64,000 nt of DNA, taken from contig NZ_JAEULP010000065.1 in NCBI RefSeq assembly GCF_016792905.1, positions 41,628 to 105,627 on the forward strand. Reading direction: 5' to 3'. The translations under genes were made by a program, and so were the position numbers. Of this stretch, positions 1 through 8,520 are shown one piece after another (the first letter of the stretch is position 1; each line of letters begins with the position of its first letter). The notes below the pieces were generated by a model, which was not told the origin of the DNA, did no database searches, and saw only the letters and a list, made by a program, of their open reading frames with translations. Source of the DNA: Tabrizicola sp. (GTDB lineage: Bacteria; Pseudomonadota; Alphaproteobacteria; Rhodobacterales; Rhodobacteraceae).

Positions 1-134
1 CCGCTGCGGCGCTGCGCTCGGTCGACCATCGCGGGGGCCTCGACGCCTACCTGGCCAAGGCCAAGGACGAAGAGCTGTCGGCCAACGCGCTGAAGATCAA
101 GAAGGACATCGCCAAGGCGCAAGCCGCGGCCTGA
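1..134 (+). CDS. rpmB: 50S ribosomal protein L28, C-terminal part
   Basis: Only the last 43 codons are inside the window; the gene starts upstream. The visible tail contains [23 protein letters not shown] and a short Ala run before TGA, which is the typical C-terminus of alphaproteobacterial L28, a small basic protein of the large ribosomal subunit. It is followed 19 nt later by a strong Rho-independent terminator, so it is the last gene of its transcript. Identification rests on the family-specific tail because the N-terminal half is missing. Confidence 0.9.
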   Translation, partial: AAALRSVDHRGGLDAYLAKAKDEELSANALKIKKDIAKAQAAA

Positions 135-152
135 TCCGGCTGACCTGAAAAC

Positions 153-187
153 AAAGGCCCCGCCTTCGGATGGAAGGCGGGGCCTTT
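153..187 (+). terminator. Rho-independent terminator after rpmB
   Basis: A perfect 14-bp stem (AAAGGCCCCGCCTT paired with AAGGCGGGGCCTTT) closes a 7-nt loop and ends in a short T run. It lies directly after the rpmB stop codon. Confidence 0.88.
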
Positions 188-223
188 CGCGTTTCTGCCG
201 GACTTGCGGCTGGTCATTGGATC

Positions 224-274
224 GTAGGGTGGCAATCTGCCCACGTTCCATGCGTGGGCAGATTGCCACCCTAC
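224..274. repeat. Long perfect GTAGGG palindrome (family member 1)
   Basis: Two perfect 22-bp arms (224-245 and 253-274), starting GTAGGGTGGC and ending GCCACCCTAC, flank a 7-nt loop. There is no T tract on either side, so it is not an ordinary terminator. It is the most intact member of a GTAGGG/GTAGGT palindrome family seen at eight or so intergenic places in this window; the copy at 23990-24047 looks like a decayed relative. Confidence 0.75.
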
Positions 275-290
275 CAATAGATGCGGCAGA

Positions 291-599
291 TCACCCGCCG
301 CAATAGGCCTCGGCGGTCTGGCCAAAGCTCTTGTAGCGCTCCCAGAAGGCATCGTCCGACGAGGATTGCGACACCCAGGTCGCATGCGCCGCTTCCGGAT
401 CCTTGAAGAACTTCGCTGCCCGGCGCTGGTCGCCGCCCGACAGCGTCATGTCCGCCGCCTGCTGGATGCAGCCGCAAAGCGAGCGGTTGCCGCCCCGGTC
501 CGAGGCCATGCAGGCCTTTTCGATCGGGCCGGCTTCCGCCACGCCCGAAAACACCGCAAAAGACGCCGCCACAGCGGCCGCAAACAGGTAGGATTTCAT
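291..599 (-). CDS. Small secreted cysteine-containing protein ('arginine transporter' family)
   Basis: The product has 102 residues. Residues 1-23 form a signal peptide ending AEA, so it is probably periplasmic. The mature part has four cysteines (30, 42, 44, 100), enough for two disulfides, and the stretch RSLCGCIQQAADMTLS followed by FWERYKSFGQTAEAYC. Small proteins with this pattern are common in Rhodobacteraceae and are often labelled 'arginine transporter', a name I would not trust because there is no transporter architecture. I start at the ATG that gives the signal peptide; the open frame runs further upstream but without plausible protein. Function unknown. Confidence 0.75.
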   Translation of the reverse strand: MKSYLFAAAVAASFAVFSGVAEAGPIEKACMASDRGGNRSLCGCIQQAADMTLSGGDQRRAAKFFKDPEAAHATWVSQSSSDDAFWERYKSFGQTAEAYCGG

Positions 600-824
600 T
601 CGCTCTGCCTCATTGCCGGTCCCGGGGCCGCGCGATGCAGCCTCCCTCGCCGGTCGTTTTCTGCCGATCATCATGCCGCGTCCAAGGGATTTTTTCAAGC
701 CGGACAGTGACTTGGCGGATTTTGGCCGACCGTCGCAATCTCTCGCGGGGCATTTGCGCCGGGGCCACAAGATGCAGTAGGACTTGGCGTGTCCCGCCCG
801 GACCTCCCGAAAACGTGAGCCGCC

Positions 825-1472
825 ATGCCGCATGCCGCCCCAAGCCCCCGGACCCGCGTCCGCCGCCTGCATGACAAGGCCGCCTACGACCGGGCCGTGA
901 TCAATGCGATTCTCGACGCAATGCCTGTCGCGCATGTCGGCCACGTCGTCGACGGTGTCCCCGTCGTTACCCCGACCCTGCAATGGCGCGAGGGCGACCG
1001 GGTCTACTGGCACGGCTCCTCGGCCAGCCGGATGCAGAAGCGCGCCGCCCGGGAACAGGTCTGCCTGACCGTCACCCTGACCGACGGCATGGTCCTCGCC
1101 CGCTCCGGGTTCGAACATTCGGTCAACTACCGCTCGGTCATGGTTTTCGGGCAGGCCGAGGTGGTGGCTGATGCGGCCAAGACCGCCCATCTGCGCGCGA
1201 TGATGGACCAGATGTTCCCCGGCCGCTGGGACCAGCTTCGCCCGATCACCGCGCAGGAGGTGAAGGCTACCCGAATCCTTTCGCTGCCCCTGACCGAGGC
1301 CTCGGCCAAGATCTCCGCCGGTCCTCCGACCGACCCGCCGGAGGACTGCGCCTGGCCCGTCTGGGCCGGGGTCATCCCCATCCGCCTGATCGTAGGCGAA
1401 CCCGTGCCCGCCCCGGACCTTGCCCCCGATCTGCCGGTTCCCGATCACGCCAAGGGCTACAGCATCGGCTGA
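825..1472 (+). CDS. Pyridoxamine 5'-phosphate oxidase-like flavin-binding protein (NimA type)
   Basis: The product has 215 residues with the split-barrel FMN-binding fold of the PNPOx/NimA-like group (Pfam Pyridox_ox_2 type). Recognisable parts are AILDAMPVAHVGHVVDGVPVV near the N-terminus, VYWHGSSASRM, and VCLTVTLTDGMVLARSGFEHSVNYRSVMVFG in the middle, typical of these proteins. Members bind FMN or a related cofactor in the cytoplasm; substrates are usually unknown and some reduce nitro compounds. It stands alone between the small secreted protein on the other strand and lepA. The ribosome binding site before the ATG is weak, so the start is moderately certain. Confidence 0.8.
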   Translation: MPHAAPSPRTRVRRLHDKAAYDRAVINAILDAMPVAHVGHVVDGVPVVTPTLQWREGDRVYWHGSSASRMQKRAAREQVCLTVTLTDGMVLARSGFEHSVNYRSVMVFGQAEVVADAAKTAHLRAMMDQMFPGRWDQLRPITAQEVKATRILSLPLTEASAKISAGPPTDPPEDCAWPVWAGVIPIRLIVGEPVPAPDLAPDLPVPDHAKGYSIG

Positions 1473-1588
1473 TCCTGACCCCTCGGCTCGTCGATGACGT
1501 CGTCATTCCTCGCGCCCCGCAACGAGGAGGTGACCTCTAACGAGGAGCCCCTTTCGCGGCCTTGCAGGGCAGGCTATACGCCCAGCCC

Positions 1589-3388
1589 ATGATCACGCTC
1601 GACCGCATCCGCAATTTCTCCATCGTGGCGCATATCGACCACGGCAAATCCACCCTGGCCGACCGGCTGATCCAGTCGACGGGCACGGTCGCCGAACGCG
1701 ACATGCAGGCCCAGCTGCTCGACTCGATGGATATCGAGCGCGAACGCGGCATCACCATCAAGGCCAACACCGTCCGCATCGAATATCCGGCCAAGGACGG
1801 CAAGACCTATATCCTGAACCTGATCGACACCCCCGGCCACGTCGACTTCGCCTATGAGGTCTCCCGCTCGATGCGCGCCGTCGAAGGCTCGCTGCTGGTG
1901 GTCGACGCCTCGCAGGGGGTCGAGGCGCAGACGCTGGCCAACGTCTACCAGGCGCTGGACGCGGGGCACGAGATCGTCCCGGTCCTCAACAAGATCGACC
2001 TTCCGGCCGCCGAACCCGAGCGGGTGAAGCAGAACATCGAGGACGTGATCGGTCTCGACGCCAGTGACGCCATCCCGATCAGCGCCAAGACCGGCCTCGG
2101 CATCCCCGACGTGCTGGAGGCCATCGTCCACCGCCTCCCCGCCCCCAAGGGCGACCGCAATGCACCGTTGAAAGCGATGCTGGTCGACAGCTGGTATGAT
2201 GCCTACCTCGGCGTTGTCGTCATGATCCGCATCGTCGACGGCGTGGTGAAGAAGGGCGACCGTATCAAGATGATGCAGACCGGCGCCGTCTACGGCATCG
2301 ACAAGCTGGCGGTCCTGAAACCCCAGATGGTCGACATCCCCGAGCTTGGCCCCGGCGAGATCGGCGTCTTCACTGCCTCGATCAAGCAGGTCCGCGATAC
2401 CAAGGTCGGCGATACCATCACCCACGAGAAGAAGCCCTGCGCCGAACCGCTCCCCGGCTTCAAACCCTCGGTCCCCGTCGTCTTCTGCGGCCTCTTCCCG
2501 GTCGACGCCGCCGATTTCGAGGCGCTCCGCGACGCCATCGAGAAGCTGGCGCTGAACGATGCCAGCTTCACCTACGAGATGGAGACCAGCGCGGCCCTGG
2601 GCTTCGGCTTCCGCATGGGCTTCCTCGGCCTCCTCCACCTGGAAGTCGTCCGCGACCGCCTCGAACGCGAATACGACCTCGACCTGATCACCACCGCGCC
2701 TTCGGTGGTCTTCAAGCTGCACATGAAGGACGGCGAGGTCCGCGACCTGCACAACCCCGCCGACATGCCCGACCTCACCTACGTCGACCATATCCAGGAG
2801 CCGCGGATCAAGGCCACGATCATGGTCCCCGACGACTATCTCGGCGACATCCTGAAACTCTGCCAGGACCGCCGCGGCATCCAGCTGAACCTGACCTATG
2901 CCGGGTCGCGGGCGATGGTCGAATACGACTTGCCCTTGGCCGAAGTGGTCTTCGACTTCTACGACCGGCTGAAATCGGTGACGAAGGGCTACGCCAGCTT
3001 CGACTATTCCATCTCGGAATACCGAGAGGACAACCTGGTCAAGATGTCGATCCTGGTGAACGACGAACCGGTGGATGCTCTCAGTATGATGGTCCACCGC
3101 GACCGCGCCGAGGCGCGCGGGCGTTCGATGGTCGAGAAACTGAAGGACCTGATCCCCCGCCACATGTTCAAGATCCCGATCCAGGCGGCCATCGGCGGCC
3201 GCGTGATCGCCCGCGAGACCCTCTCCGCCATGCGCAAGGACGTGACCGCGAAGTGCTACGGCGGCGACGCGACCCGGAAGAAGAAGCTCCTGGAGAAGCA
3301 GAAGGCGGGCAAGAAGAAGATGCGCCAGTTCGGGAAGGTGGAGATTCCGCAGGAGGCGTTTATTGCGGCGTTGAAGATGGATGGGTGA
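1589..3388 (+). CDS. lepA: Elongation factor 4 (LepA GTPase)
   Basis: LepA is a ribosome-bound GTPase related to EF-G that acts on stalled or mispositioned ribosomes and affects translation initiation. The product has 599 residues, the standard length. The G domain shows AHIDHGKST (residues 14-22), the DTPGHVDF switch II motif and NKIDLP; the C-terminus has the LepA-specific lysine-rich tail ([19 protein letters not shown]). I chose the ATG giving [11 protein letters not shown], the conserved N-terminus, rather than an in-frame TTG 27 nt upstream. It is not in an obvious operon; the next gene has a very different composition. Confidence 0.97.
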   Translation: MITLDRIRNFSIVAHIDHGKSTLADRLIQSTGTVAERDMQAQLLDSMDIERERGITIKANTVRIEYPAKDGKTYILNLIDTPGHVDFAYEVSRSMRAVEGSLLVVDASQGVEAQTLANVYQALDAGHEIVPVLNKIDLPAAEPERVKQNIEDVIGLDASDAIPISAKTGLGIPDVLEAIVHRLPAPKGDRNAPLKAMLVDSWYDAYLGVVVMIRIVDGVVKKGDRIKMMQTGAVYGIDKLAVLKPQMVDIPELGPGEIGVFTASIKQVRDTKVGDTITHEKKPCAEPLPGFKPSVPVVFCGLFPVDAADFEALRDAIEKLALNDASFTYEMETSAALGFGFRMGFLGLLHLEVVRDRLEREYDLDLITTAPSVVFKLHMKDGEVRDLHNPADMPDLTYVDHIQEPRIKATIMVPDDYLGDILKLCQDRRGIQLNLTYAGSRAMVEYDLPLAEVVFDFYDRLKSVTKGYASFDYSISEYREDNLVKMSILVNDEPVDALSMMVHRDRAEARGRSMVEKLKDLIPRHMFKIPIQAAIGGRVIARETLSAMRKDVTAKCYGGDATRKKKLLEKQKAGKKKMRQFGKVEIPQEAFIAALKMDG

Positions 3389-3464
3389 GGCGTCAAGTAC
3401 AGAATCTTTGCGCGTTTCTGGGAATGGAGGTATACTAGCCTAGAGCAATCGTTAGAGGTCCGTT

Positions 3465-4322
3465 ATGACTATCCGATTGGCTGTCCTAGGATTTTTTCTG
3501 TTTTTTTCTTTTGTAGAAATGGCTGCATCAGATAGCTGCGAAAAAGATTGCAATGCAGAGTGCTGCCAAACAATCAGGATTACGCCATGGGACAAGAATA
3601 CGGTTTGTGAGCCTGCGTGCAAGACCACTTGTGAGGCGTCGAAGTCCGCCTGTAAGCTTTCAGGCGGTGCTTTGCCAACAGTTGCCGCACCGAATACCAT
3701 TGAGCTTGTTGAAAAGGCCCTGCGCGCATCCTGTGCTTCCGGGTTTGAGGTAATTACAAAGTCGGTAATTTTATCTCAAGGCAGCTATGCTGCGGGAAGC
3801 GAAGTCCTTTTGAATGATGCTAAGAGCCTGCTAGTGGCAGCTGGACTTTTTGGCGCACGAGAATTTGATGGTGTATCGATTCGTTGGGGACGCATCACTG
3901 CGGAGGGCATTGCCCCTGATAGGGACACAATATTCATTTCAGAGAACTACTTGGGTTCCAACGATTTATATTCAGTTGCTACAATTCTTGGTCACGAGAT
4001 GATCCATGTAAGGCAATATCGTAACTTAGGGACAGACAATTTCAAGTGTGAGTACACACGTAAGTATTTGGACTGTGGCGCCTGCCAAGACAATGGACAT
4101 CCGTTAGAAGCGGAAGCCTACCAGTGGAATACTGAGAATAACGGCACTGTGGCGAACGCGGTCAACTCCGCAGCGATGAACGGTGGCAATCAGTCGAATG
4201 TCGGCTACACCTGTTACACGCCGGTTGGTTATTGCCAGTACCCTTCTCCTGCGCCTGTAGGATGGCAATGTGAGTGTAGCTCACCGCAGGGTCTTATTTA
4301 TGGTGTTTTTGGAACGCCATAA
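3465..4322 (+). CDS. Secreted cysteine-rich zincin-like protein with HEMIH motif
   Basis: The product has 285 residues. A hydrophobic signal peptide covers about residues 1-21. The mature N-terminus is rich in cysteines (KDCNAECC, CEPACKTTCEASKSAC), suggesting several disulfides. The stretch ILGHEMIHVRQYR (H177, E178, H181) is a zinc metallopeptidase HExxH motif, and LEAEAYQ (E215/E217) could give the third ligand, as in DUF4157-like zincins. More cysteines follow to the C-terminus. Base composition is clearly richer in A/T than the neighbours, with codons such as TTA, ATA and AAT, which suggests transfer. An AGAGG precedes the ATG at good spacing. Proteolytic activity is inferred from the motif only; no family name can be given with certainty. 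Confidence 0.72.
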   Translation: MTIRLAVLGFFLFFSFVEMAASDSCEKDCNAECCQTIRITPWDKNTVCEPACKTTCEASKSACKLSGGALPTVAAPNTIELVEKALRASCASGFEVITKSVILSQGSYAAGSEVLLNDAKSLLVAAGLFGAREFDGVSIRWGRITAEGIAPDRDTIFISENYLGSNDLYSVATILGHEMIHVRQYRNLGTDNFKCEYTRKYLDCGACQDNGHPLEAEAYQWNTENNGTVANAVNSAAMNGGNQSNVGYTCYTPVGYCQYPSPAPVGWQCECSSPQGLIYGVFGTP

Positions 4323-4489
4323 CCAATGAGCCTCCGTAGTTCGTTCGAAGCAAGCGCAGGGTCGGTTACAACCCAACTCCTTCATCCCTCAAAGCAATCC
4401 GTCCGCGTCGTCGTCGCGTTCGTGCGCCTCCTCCACCGCCACTGCGGTCTTCGCGCGGAATGGCATGCCGCACGCGGCGACCCGCAAGC

Positions 4490-4511
4490 GTAGGGTACGT
4501 ACCCTTTTTTT
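4490..4511. repeat. GTAGGG palindrome with T tract (family member 2)
   Basis: The self-complementary stretch AGGGTACGTACCCT (4492-4505) begins with the GTAGGG start of the palindrome family and is followed by seven T residues on the plus strand. It could end plus-strand transcription from the zincin gene about 170 nt upstream, but the stem has no real loop. It sits just past the stop codon of the minus-strand toxin gene. Confidence 0.5.
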
Positions 4512-4515
4512 CGAC

Positions 4516-4779
4516 CTACCAATAAACCTCCCCCCTCGGTGCGACCCTCACCACCAGCACCACCACCCGGTCCTCCTCGATCTGGTAGATCACCCGCCAG
4601 GTCCCGACCCGGACCCGCCATTCGTTCTCCCGGCCTTCCAGCTTGCGGCATCCCGGCGGCCTCGGATCATCGGCTCGTCGCAGGATCGCGTCCCGTATTC
4701 GCCGCGCCAGGCGCATGTCCTTGATGGCGAGGAACTCCTTCTTCCCCCGCCGGTCGAACTCCACGGTCCGCCGCGTCAT
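4516..4779 (-). CDS. Type II toxin of the RelE/ParE superfamily
   Basis: The product has 87 residues. It shows the RelE/ParE pattern: a basic N-terminal helical part (DRRGKKEFLAIKDMRLARRIRDAI), RKLEG, then the beta-sheet core RVRVGTWRVIYQIEEDRVVVLVVRVAPRGEVYW. RelE-type members cut mRNA in the ribosome and ParE-type members poison gyrase; RVRVGTWRVIYQI is closer to the RelE/YoeB-like side, but this cannot be settled by eye. Its ATG overlaps the antitoxin stop codon by 4 nt (ATGA), so the two are translationally coupled and the antitoxin is made first. Confidence 0.88.
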   Translation of the reverse strand: MTRRTVEFDRRGKKEFLAIKDMRLARRIRDAILRRADDPRPPGCRKLEGRENEWRVRVGTWRVIYQIEEDRVVVLVVRVAPRGEVYW

Positions 4780-5051
4780 TCGGCGGCTTCACCCTTGGCC
4801 AGTTCCGCGAACACCTCTTCCGCCGAATACCGCTCGTTCGGGTCATAGTCCGGCCGTGAATACTCTTCATCCAGTTGCTTGCGCCAGAACGCATCCTCGG
4901 CGCTTTCCATGAAAGCGAGGTCCTCCATCGTGACAATCGCCGCCACGGGCTTGCCATGCCGGGTGATCGTCACCTGCGCATGCGCATGCTCGACCTGCCC
5001 CAGCAGGTCCGCCAGCCGCTCCCGCGCCTCCGATACGGTGACCTCGATCAT
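4776..5051 (-). CDS. Type II antitoxin of the Phd/YefM family
   Basis: The product has 91 residues. The N-terminus MIEVTVSEARERLADLLGQV...VTITRHGKPVAAIV is the Phd/YefM DNA-binding fold; the acidic C-terminal part (DEEYSRPDYDPNERYSAEEVFAELAKGEAAE) is the likely toxin-neutralising segment. I start at the ATG preceded by GGAGGCG at good spacing, not at an upstream GTG-like extension. It probably represses its own operon through the palindromes just upstream (5063-5102). The pair sits beside the AT-rich zincin gene, consistent with a small accessory island. Confidence 0.88.
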   Translation of the reverse strand: MIEVTVSEARERLADLLGQVEHAHAQVTITRHGKPVAAIVTMEDLAFMESAEDAFWRKQLDEEYSRPDYDPNERYSAEEVFAELAKGEAAE

Positions 5052-5062
5052 CGCCGCCTCCG

Positions 5063-5102
5063 TTTTGTACAAAATGTAACATGCGTTACATCCGTACAAA
5101 AA
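5063..5102 (-). promoter_or_regulatory. Probable operator/promoter region of the toxin-antitoxin operon
   Basis: Three symmetric sites lie within 40 nt upstream of the antitoxin start: the perfect palindrome TTTTGTACAAAA (5063-5074), the inverted repeat TGTAAC-ATGC-GTTACA (5075-5090) and a further half-site GTACAAAA (5094-5101). This layout fits cooperative autorepression by a Phd-type antitoxin, alone or with its toxin. Binding is inferred from symmetry and position. Confidence 0.6.
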
Positions 5103-5115
5103 TCAACGGTACAGC

Positions 5116-5140
5116 AAAAACGGGGCGGTCTCCCGCCCCG
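5116..5140 (-). terminator. Rho-independent terminator after the glycine-zipper lipoprotein
   Basis: On the minus strand an 8-bp GC stem (CGGGGCGG/CCGCCCCG, loop of 4) is followed by five T residues. It lies about 40 nt downstream of the small lipoprotein gene and also separates it from the toxin-antitoxin promoter. Confidence 0.75.
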
Positions 5141-5141
5141 C

Positions 5142-5163
5142 GTAGGTCGGGGCCCGCCCCGAC
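5142..5163. repeat. GTAGGT palindrome (family member 3)
   Basis: GTAGGTCGGGGCCCGCCCCGAC contains 8-bp arms GTCGGGGC/GCCCCGAC around CC. It has the same GTAGG head as the other palindromes in the window and lies between a terminator and the lipoprotein gene. Confidence 0.6.
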
Positions 5164-5179
5164 TTCCTCGCAAGAGGTG

Positions 5180-5380
5180 CTACTTGCACACCCCGAGGTC
5201 GTCGCAGAACACCCCGGCAGCCCCGCCGACGACCGCCCCGGTCACGGCGTTCCCGCCGGTCACGTCGGCGATCACGGCGCCGCCTGCCGCTCCGGCAAGG
5301 CCGCGTTCGGTGTCAGTATCGAGGCAGCCCGACAGGGCCAGGGCAACGGCCATCAGGCCGGACAGCTTCACGAGTTTCAT
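5180..5380 (-). CDS. Small glycine-zipper lipoprotein
   Basis: The product has 66 residues. The N-terminus is a lipoprotein signal with lipobox LSGC (Cys19). The mature part is Gly/Ala-rich with glycine-zipper spacing (GLAGAAGGAVIADVTGG, GAVVGGAAG), like small envelope proteins of the YmgG/OsmB sort, and ends with two cysteines near the C-terminus (FCDDLGVCK). It probably sits at a membrane. The gene has its own terminator downstream and a second small lipoprotein gene 131 nt upstream on the same strand. Role unknown. Confidence 0.75.
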   Translation of the reverse strand: MKLVKLSGLMAVALALSGCLDTDTERGLAGAAGGAVIADVTGGNAVTGAVVGGAAGVFCDDLGVCK

Positions 5381-5511
5381 CGGTCATCCTTCCAGGTTCA
5401 CGGACCCGATCCTGCCCGCCCGCCGCGGCCTTCGCATCGGACAAAGCGGCCCGCCCCGACGGCTCGGCAGCCTTCCACGCATGGAGACCGGCGAAACCGG
5501 CGGTTGTCTGC

Positions 5512-5646
5512 CTACATCCCCGCCCGGGTCTCCTGCGCTTCCTCGGTGATCGCCTCTCCGGCGGTCTCAAGGTCGCGGCCGGCACCTTCGATGGTTTCAC
5601 AGCCGGAAATGCCCAGAAGGGCCAGAAGGGCTAGGGTCCGGGTCAT
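5512..5646 (-). CDS. Entericidin-like small lipoprotein
   Basis: This 44-residue gene was found by reading the strand. It begins MTRTLALLALLGISGCETIE: a lipoprotein signal with lipobox GISGC (Cys16), followed by GAGRDLETAGEAITEEAQETRAG. A lipobox Cys followed by ETxxGxGxDxxxAGxxI is the hallmark of the entericidin EcnA/EcnB family, small cell-envelope lipoproteins whose E. coli members act as an antidote/toxin pair. Only one entericidin-like gene is visible here. It is co-oriented with the glycine-zipper lipoprotein. Family call is good; cellular role is inference. Confidence 0.8.
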   Translation of the reverse strand: MTRTLALLALLGISGCETIEGAGRDLETAGEAITEEAQETRAGM

Positions 5647-5807
5647 GGGTCAGGTCCTTGGTTGCGTATGTTTCCACCAACTCGCCAGACCGCATCCCGT
5701 TCCGGGGCCTTGCAGCATGGAATTCACCCCGGGCAGGCGCCACCCTGCAGAGAGACCGACGGACGAGGCTTAACCCGCCGTTAACCAATGCCTGCGACGC
5801 TGACCAC

Positions 5808-6098
5808 ATGAAAGCCATCATCCCCCTTGTCTTCCTCGCCGCCTGTGCCTCTCCCGCCCCCGAATTCATGGGGGCCACCCGCACCGACATCACCCTGAAC
5901 GGCCGGGATTACACGGTCTTCCAGAAGGGCGAGCGGGTGGAAGTCATCCGCCTCGGCTATGCCCGGCGCGGCGAGCACCAGGAGATCCGCGCCACGATGA
6001 TCGAGCTGATCCCCCGCGTCACCGGCTGCCGTTTGCGCGAGAACACCCTGCAAGGCGACAGCGGCGAAATGCGTGGGTCGGTCGACTGCCCGGCTTGA
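5808..6098 (+). CDS. Small putative lipoprotein
   Basis: The product has 96 residues with a short lipoprotein signal and lipobox LAAC (Cys13: [13 protein letters not shown]). The mature part ([48 protein letters not shown]) looks like a small beta-rich domain with two further cysteines at the end. I chose the ATG giving the lipobox; the open frame extends far upstream without sense. It precedes purC on the same strand by 50 nt. I do not recognise a named family. Confidence 0.7.
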   Translation: MKAIIPLVFLAACASPAPEFMGATRTDITLNGRDYTVFQKGERVEVIRLGYARRGEHQEIRATMIELIPRVTGCRLRENTLQGDSGEMRGSVDCPA

Positions 6099-6148
6099 CT
6101 TGGCCCCCTGAAACGCCAAGAAGCAGGCACCGAACGCGGGGGCCTGCC

Positions 6149-7114
6149 ATGCCGAAGATCGACCTTTCCAGAACCCTGCCGCACGCCAGGATTCCCGAGC
6201 TTCCCGACCCCTATTTCGGCAAGGTCCGCGACTGCTACGACCTGCCGGATGGCACCCGGCTCCTGATCTCTTCCGACCGGATCTCGGCTTTCGACCTGAA
6301 CCTTGCGGTGATCCCCTGGAAGGGACAGGTCCTGACCCAGCTGGCCCGCTACTGGTTTGAAAAGACATCGGATATCGCGCCGAACCACGTCATCTCCTAC
6401 CCTGATCCGAATGTCGTCCTGGGAAAGAAGCTCACCATCCTCCCCGTCGAAATCGTCGTCCGCGGCTACCTGGCGGGCACCACCTCGACCTCGATCCTGA
6501 CGCAGTACAACAAGGGCGCGCGCAGCATGTACGGCCATGCCCTTCCCGACGGCTTGAAGCCCAACCAGGCCCTGCCGCAAGCGATCATCACGCCCACGTC
6601 AAAAGCCTTTGACGGTGGCCATGACGAGCCGCTCACGGCAGCGGACATCATCGCCACCGGCCTGTTGACGAAAGCGCAATGGGACGAGGTCAGCGAGAAG
6701 GCTCTGGCGCTGTTCGCAAGGGGGCAAAAGATGGCGGCCGAGCGGGGCCTGATCCTCGCCGACACCAAGTACGAATTCGGCACCGATGCCGAGGGCAACA
6801 TCCTGCTGGCCGACGAAATCCACACTCCGGATTCCAGCCGCTACTGGATCGCGGAGGGCTACCCGAAGGCCTTCGAGAACGGGGACCGCCCCCCCAGTTT
6901 CGACAAGGATGTCATTCGCTCCTGGGTCGTCGCGCGCTGCGATCCCTACAAGGACAAGGTGCCGGATATCCCCCCGGACATGATCGAGAAAACCGCGCTG
7001 GTCTACATCGACGCTTTCGAGGCGATCACCGGGCAGACCTTCGTGCCGGATACCAGCTGCGCCACCGTGCTTGACCGCATCCGCACCAACCTGACGCCGT
7101 TCTTCACGGCCTGA
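6149..7114 (+). CDS. purC: Phosphoribosylaminoimidazole-succinocarboxamide synthase
   Basis: This enzyme joins aspartate to CAIR with ATP to give SAICAR in purine biosynthesis. The product has 321 residues, the longer form seen in yeast Ade1 and many proteobacteria. Family signatures include [26 protein letters not shown] near the N-terminus, [17 protein letters not shown], and [11 protein letters not shown]...[17 protein letters not shown] start at the ATG giving [16 protein letters not shown]. It stands alone; the following kinase begins 42 nt later on the same strand. Confidence 0.96.
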   Translation: MPKIDLSRTLPHARIPELPDPYFGKVRDCYDLPDGTRLLISSDRISAFDLNLAVIPWKGQVLTQLARYWFEKTSDIAPNHVISYPDPNVVLGKKLTILPVEIVVRGYLAGTTSTSILTQYNKGARSMYGHALPDGLKPNQALPQAIITPTSKAFDGGHDEPLTAADIIATGLLTKAQWDEVSEKALALFARGQKMAAERGLILADTKYEFGTDAEGNILLADEIHTPDSSRYWIAEGYPKAFENGDRPPSFDKDVIRSWVVARCDPYKDKVPDIPPDMIEKTALVYIDAFEAITGQTFVPDTSCATVLDRIRTNLTPFFTA

Positions 7115-7156
7115 CCTGTTTGCGCTAACAGTGACGAAATCCAAGGGGGGACGACC

Positions 7157-8080
7157 ATGATTCTCAGCTGTGGCGAAGCGCTGATCGACATGCTGCCGCG
7201 GACTTCGACCGACGGCGAGGCCTGCTTTGCCCCCTATGCCGGGGGCGCCGTCTTCAACACCGCCATCGCCCTTGGCCGGCTGGGTGCGCCATCGGCGTTC
7301 TTCTCGGGCGTTTCCAACGACATGCTGGGGGAAATCCTGGCCGATACCCTGACCGCCTCGAAGGTCGACACGCAGTATCTGGCCCGGTCGGACCGGCCGA
7401 CCACGGTCGCCTTCGTCAAGCTGGTGAACGGCCAGGCGACCTATGCCTTCTACGACGAGGCGACGGCGGGGCGGATGCTGTCGACCGCCGACCTACCGGT
7501 GCTTCCCGCTGACATCTCGACGCTCTTCCTGGGCGGGATCAGTCTGGTCAACGACCCGGCGGCCAGCACATACGAGGCGTTGCAGGCCCGCGAATCTGCA
7601 ACCCGCGTCACCATGGTCGACCCCAACATCCGCCCAGGCTTCATCGCCGGGAAGGAAGTCCAGTACCGCGCCCGGATCGAGCGGATGGTGGCGAAGGCCG
7701 ACATCGTGAAGCTGTCGGATGAAGACCTGCACTGGCTGGAAGGGCAGGGCGACCTGACCGCGCTTGCGCGGGGCATCCTGGCCAAGGGACCGAAGGTCGT
7801 CTTCATCACCGAAGGCGCCAAGGGGGCGCGGGCGGTGACGGCGACGCAGGACATCTTCGTTGCGGCGCAGAAGGTCACGGTCGTCGATACCGTCGGCGCG
7901 GGCGACACGTTCAATGCGGGCGTGCTGGCCGCGCTGCATCAGGCGGGCGCGCTGACCAAGGCCGGGGTAGCGGCGCTTGACGATGCCACTTTGACCGCCG
8001 CGCTTTCGCTCGGCACCCGCGCCGCCGCCGTCACCGTCAGCCGCGCCGGGGCCAACCCGCCCTGGGCGAACGAGCTGTGA
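7157..8080 (+). CDS. PfkB-family carbohydrate kinase (fructokinase-like)
   Basis: The product has 307 residues with the ribokinase/PfkB fold. The N-terminus [14 protein letters not shown] and [18 protein letters not shown] form the sugar site, and [12 protein letters not shown] near residue 250 is the PfkB signature 2 with the catalytic Asp and anion hole. It phosphorylates a sugar with ATP in the cytoplasm; closest by eye are fructokinases, but the substrate cannot be proven. The ATG is preceded by AAGGGGGGACGACC. Its stop codon overlaps the GTG start of dtd (GTGA), suggesting coupling. Confidence 0.88.
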   Translation: MILSCGEALIDMLPRTSTDGEACFAPYAGGAVFNTAIALGRLGAPSAFFSGVSNDMLGEILADTLTASKVDTQYLARSDRPTTVAFVKLVNGQATYAFYDEATAGRMLSTADLPVLPADISTLFLGGISLVNDPAASTYEALQARESATRVTMVDPNIRPGFIAGKEVQYRARIERMVAKADIVKLSDEDLHWLEGQGDLTALARGILAKGPKVVFITEGAKGARAVTATQDIFVAAQKVTVVDTVGAGDTFNAGVLAALHQAGALTKAGVAALDDATLTAALSLGTRAAAVTVSRAGANPPWANEL

Positions 8081-8520
8081 GGGCGGTCCTCCAGCGCGTC
8101 AGCGAAGCGCAGGTCCGGGTGGATGGAGAGCTGCTCGGCGAGACCGGCAAGGGCTTCCTGATCCTGGTCTGCGCCATGGGTGGCGACACCGAGGTGCAGG
8201 CCGAAAAGCTTGCCGCCAAGGTCGCCAAGCTGCGGGTCTTCAAGGACGATCAGGCCAAGATGAACCTGTCGGTGCGCGACATCGGCGGTTCTGCGCTGGT
8301 GGTCAGCCAGTTCACCCTCGCCGCCGATCTGCGCGGCAACCGGCCGGGCTTTTCCACCGCCGCCCCGCCAGCCGAGGGTGAGCGGCTTTACCTCCACTTC
8401 GCCCAGTCGCTGGAAAAGGAAGGCGTCCCGGTCGCCACTGGCCGGTTCGGCGCCGACATGGCGGTCAGCCTGGTGAACGACGGGCCCGTGACCATCTGGA
8501 TGGACACCGACCAGCCCTGA
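8077..8520 (+). CDS. dtd: D-aminoacyl-tRNA deacylase
   Basis: Dtd hydrolyses D-amino acids (and glycine) mischarged on tRNA. The product has 147 residues, the usual size. It has the family motifs VSQFTL (residues about 99-104) and NDGPVTIW near the C-terminus, where the Gly-cisPro pair of the active site lies; the N-terminus [15 protein letters not shown] is typical. It starts with GTG overlapping the kinase stop by 4 nt. Its stop codon abuts the stop codon of the convergent next gene with no spacer. Confidence 0.96.
   Translation: MRAVLQRVSEAQVRVDGELLGETGKGFLILVCAMGGDTEVQAEKLAAKVAKLRVFKDDQAKMNLSVRDIGGSALVVSQFTLAADLRGNRPGFSTAAPPAEGERLYLHFAQSLEKEGVPVATGRFGADMAVSLVNDGPVTIWMDTDQP

Noticed and set aside
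600-1448. Extension of the minus-strand frame upstream of the small secreted protein
   Set aside because: The extension runs through the antisense of the flavin-binding gene; a signal peptide start at 599 explains the gene better.
1574-3163. A 529-codon open frame antisense to lepA
   Set aside because: It lies wholly opposite the conserved lepA gene; its protein is His/Asp/Val/Gly-rich and has no domain. It follows from codon third-position GC bias.
4382-4651. Small minus-strand frame overlapping the toxin 3' end
   Set aside because: It is out of frame with the RelE-like toxin and has repetitive Gly/Arg content; the toxin is the real gene.
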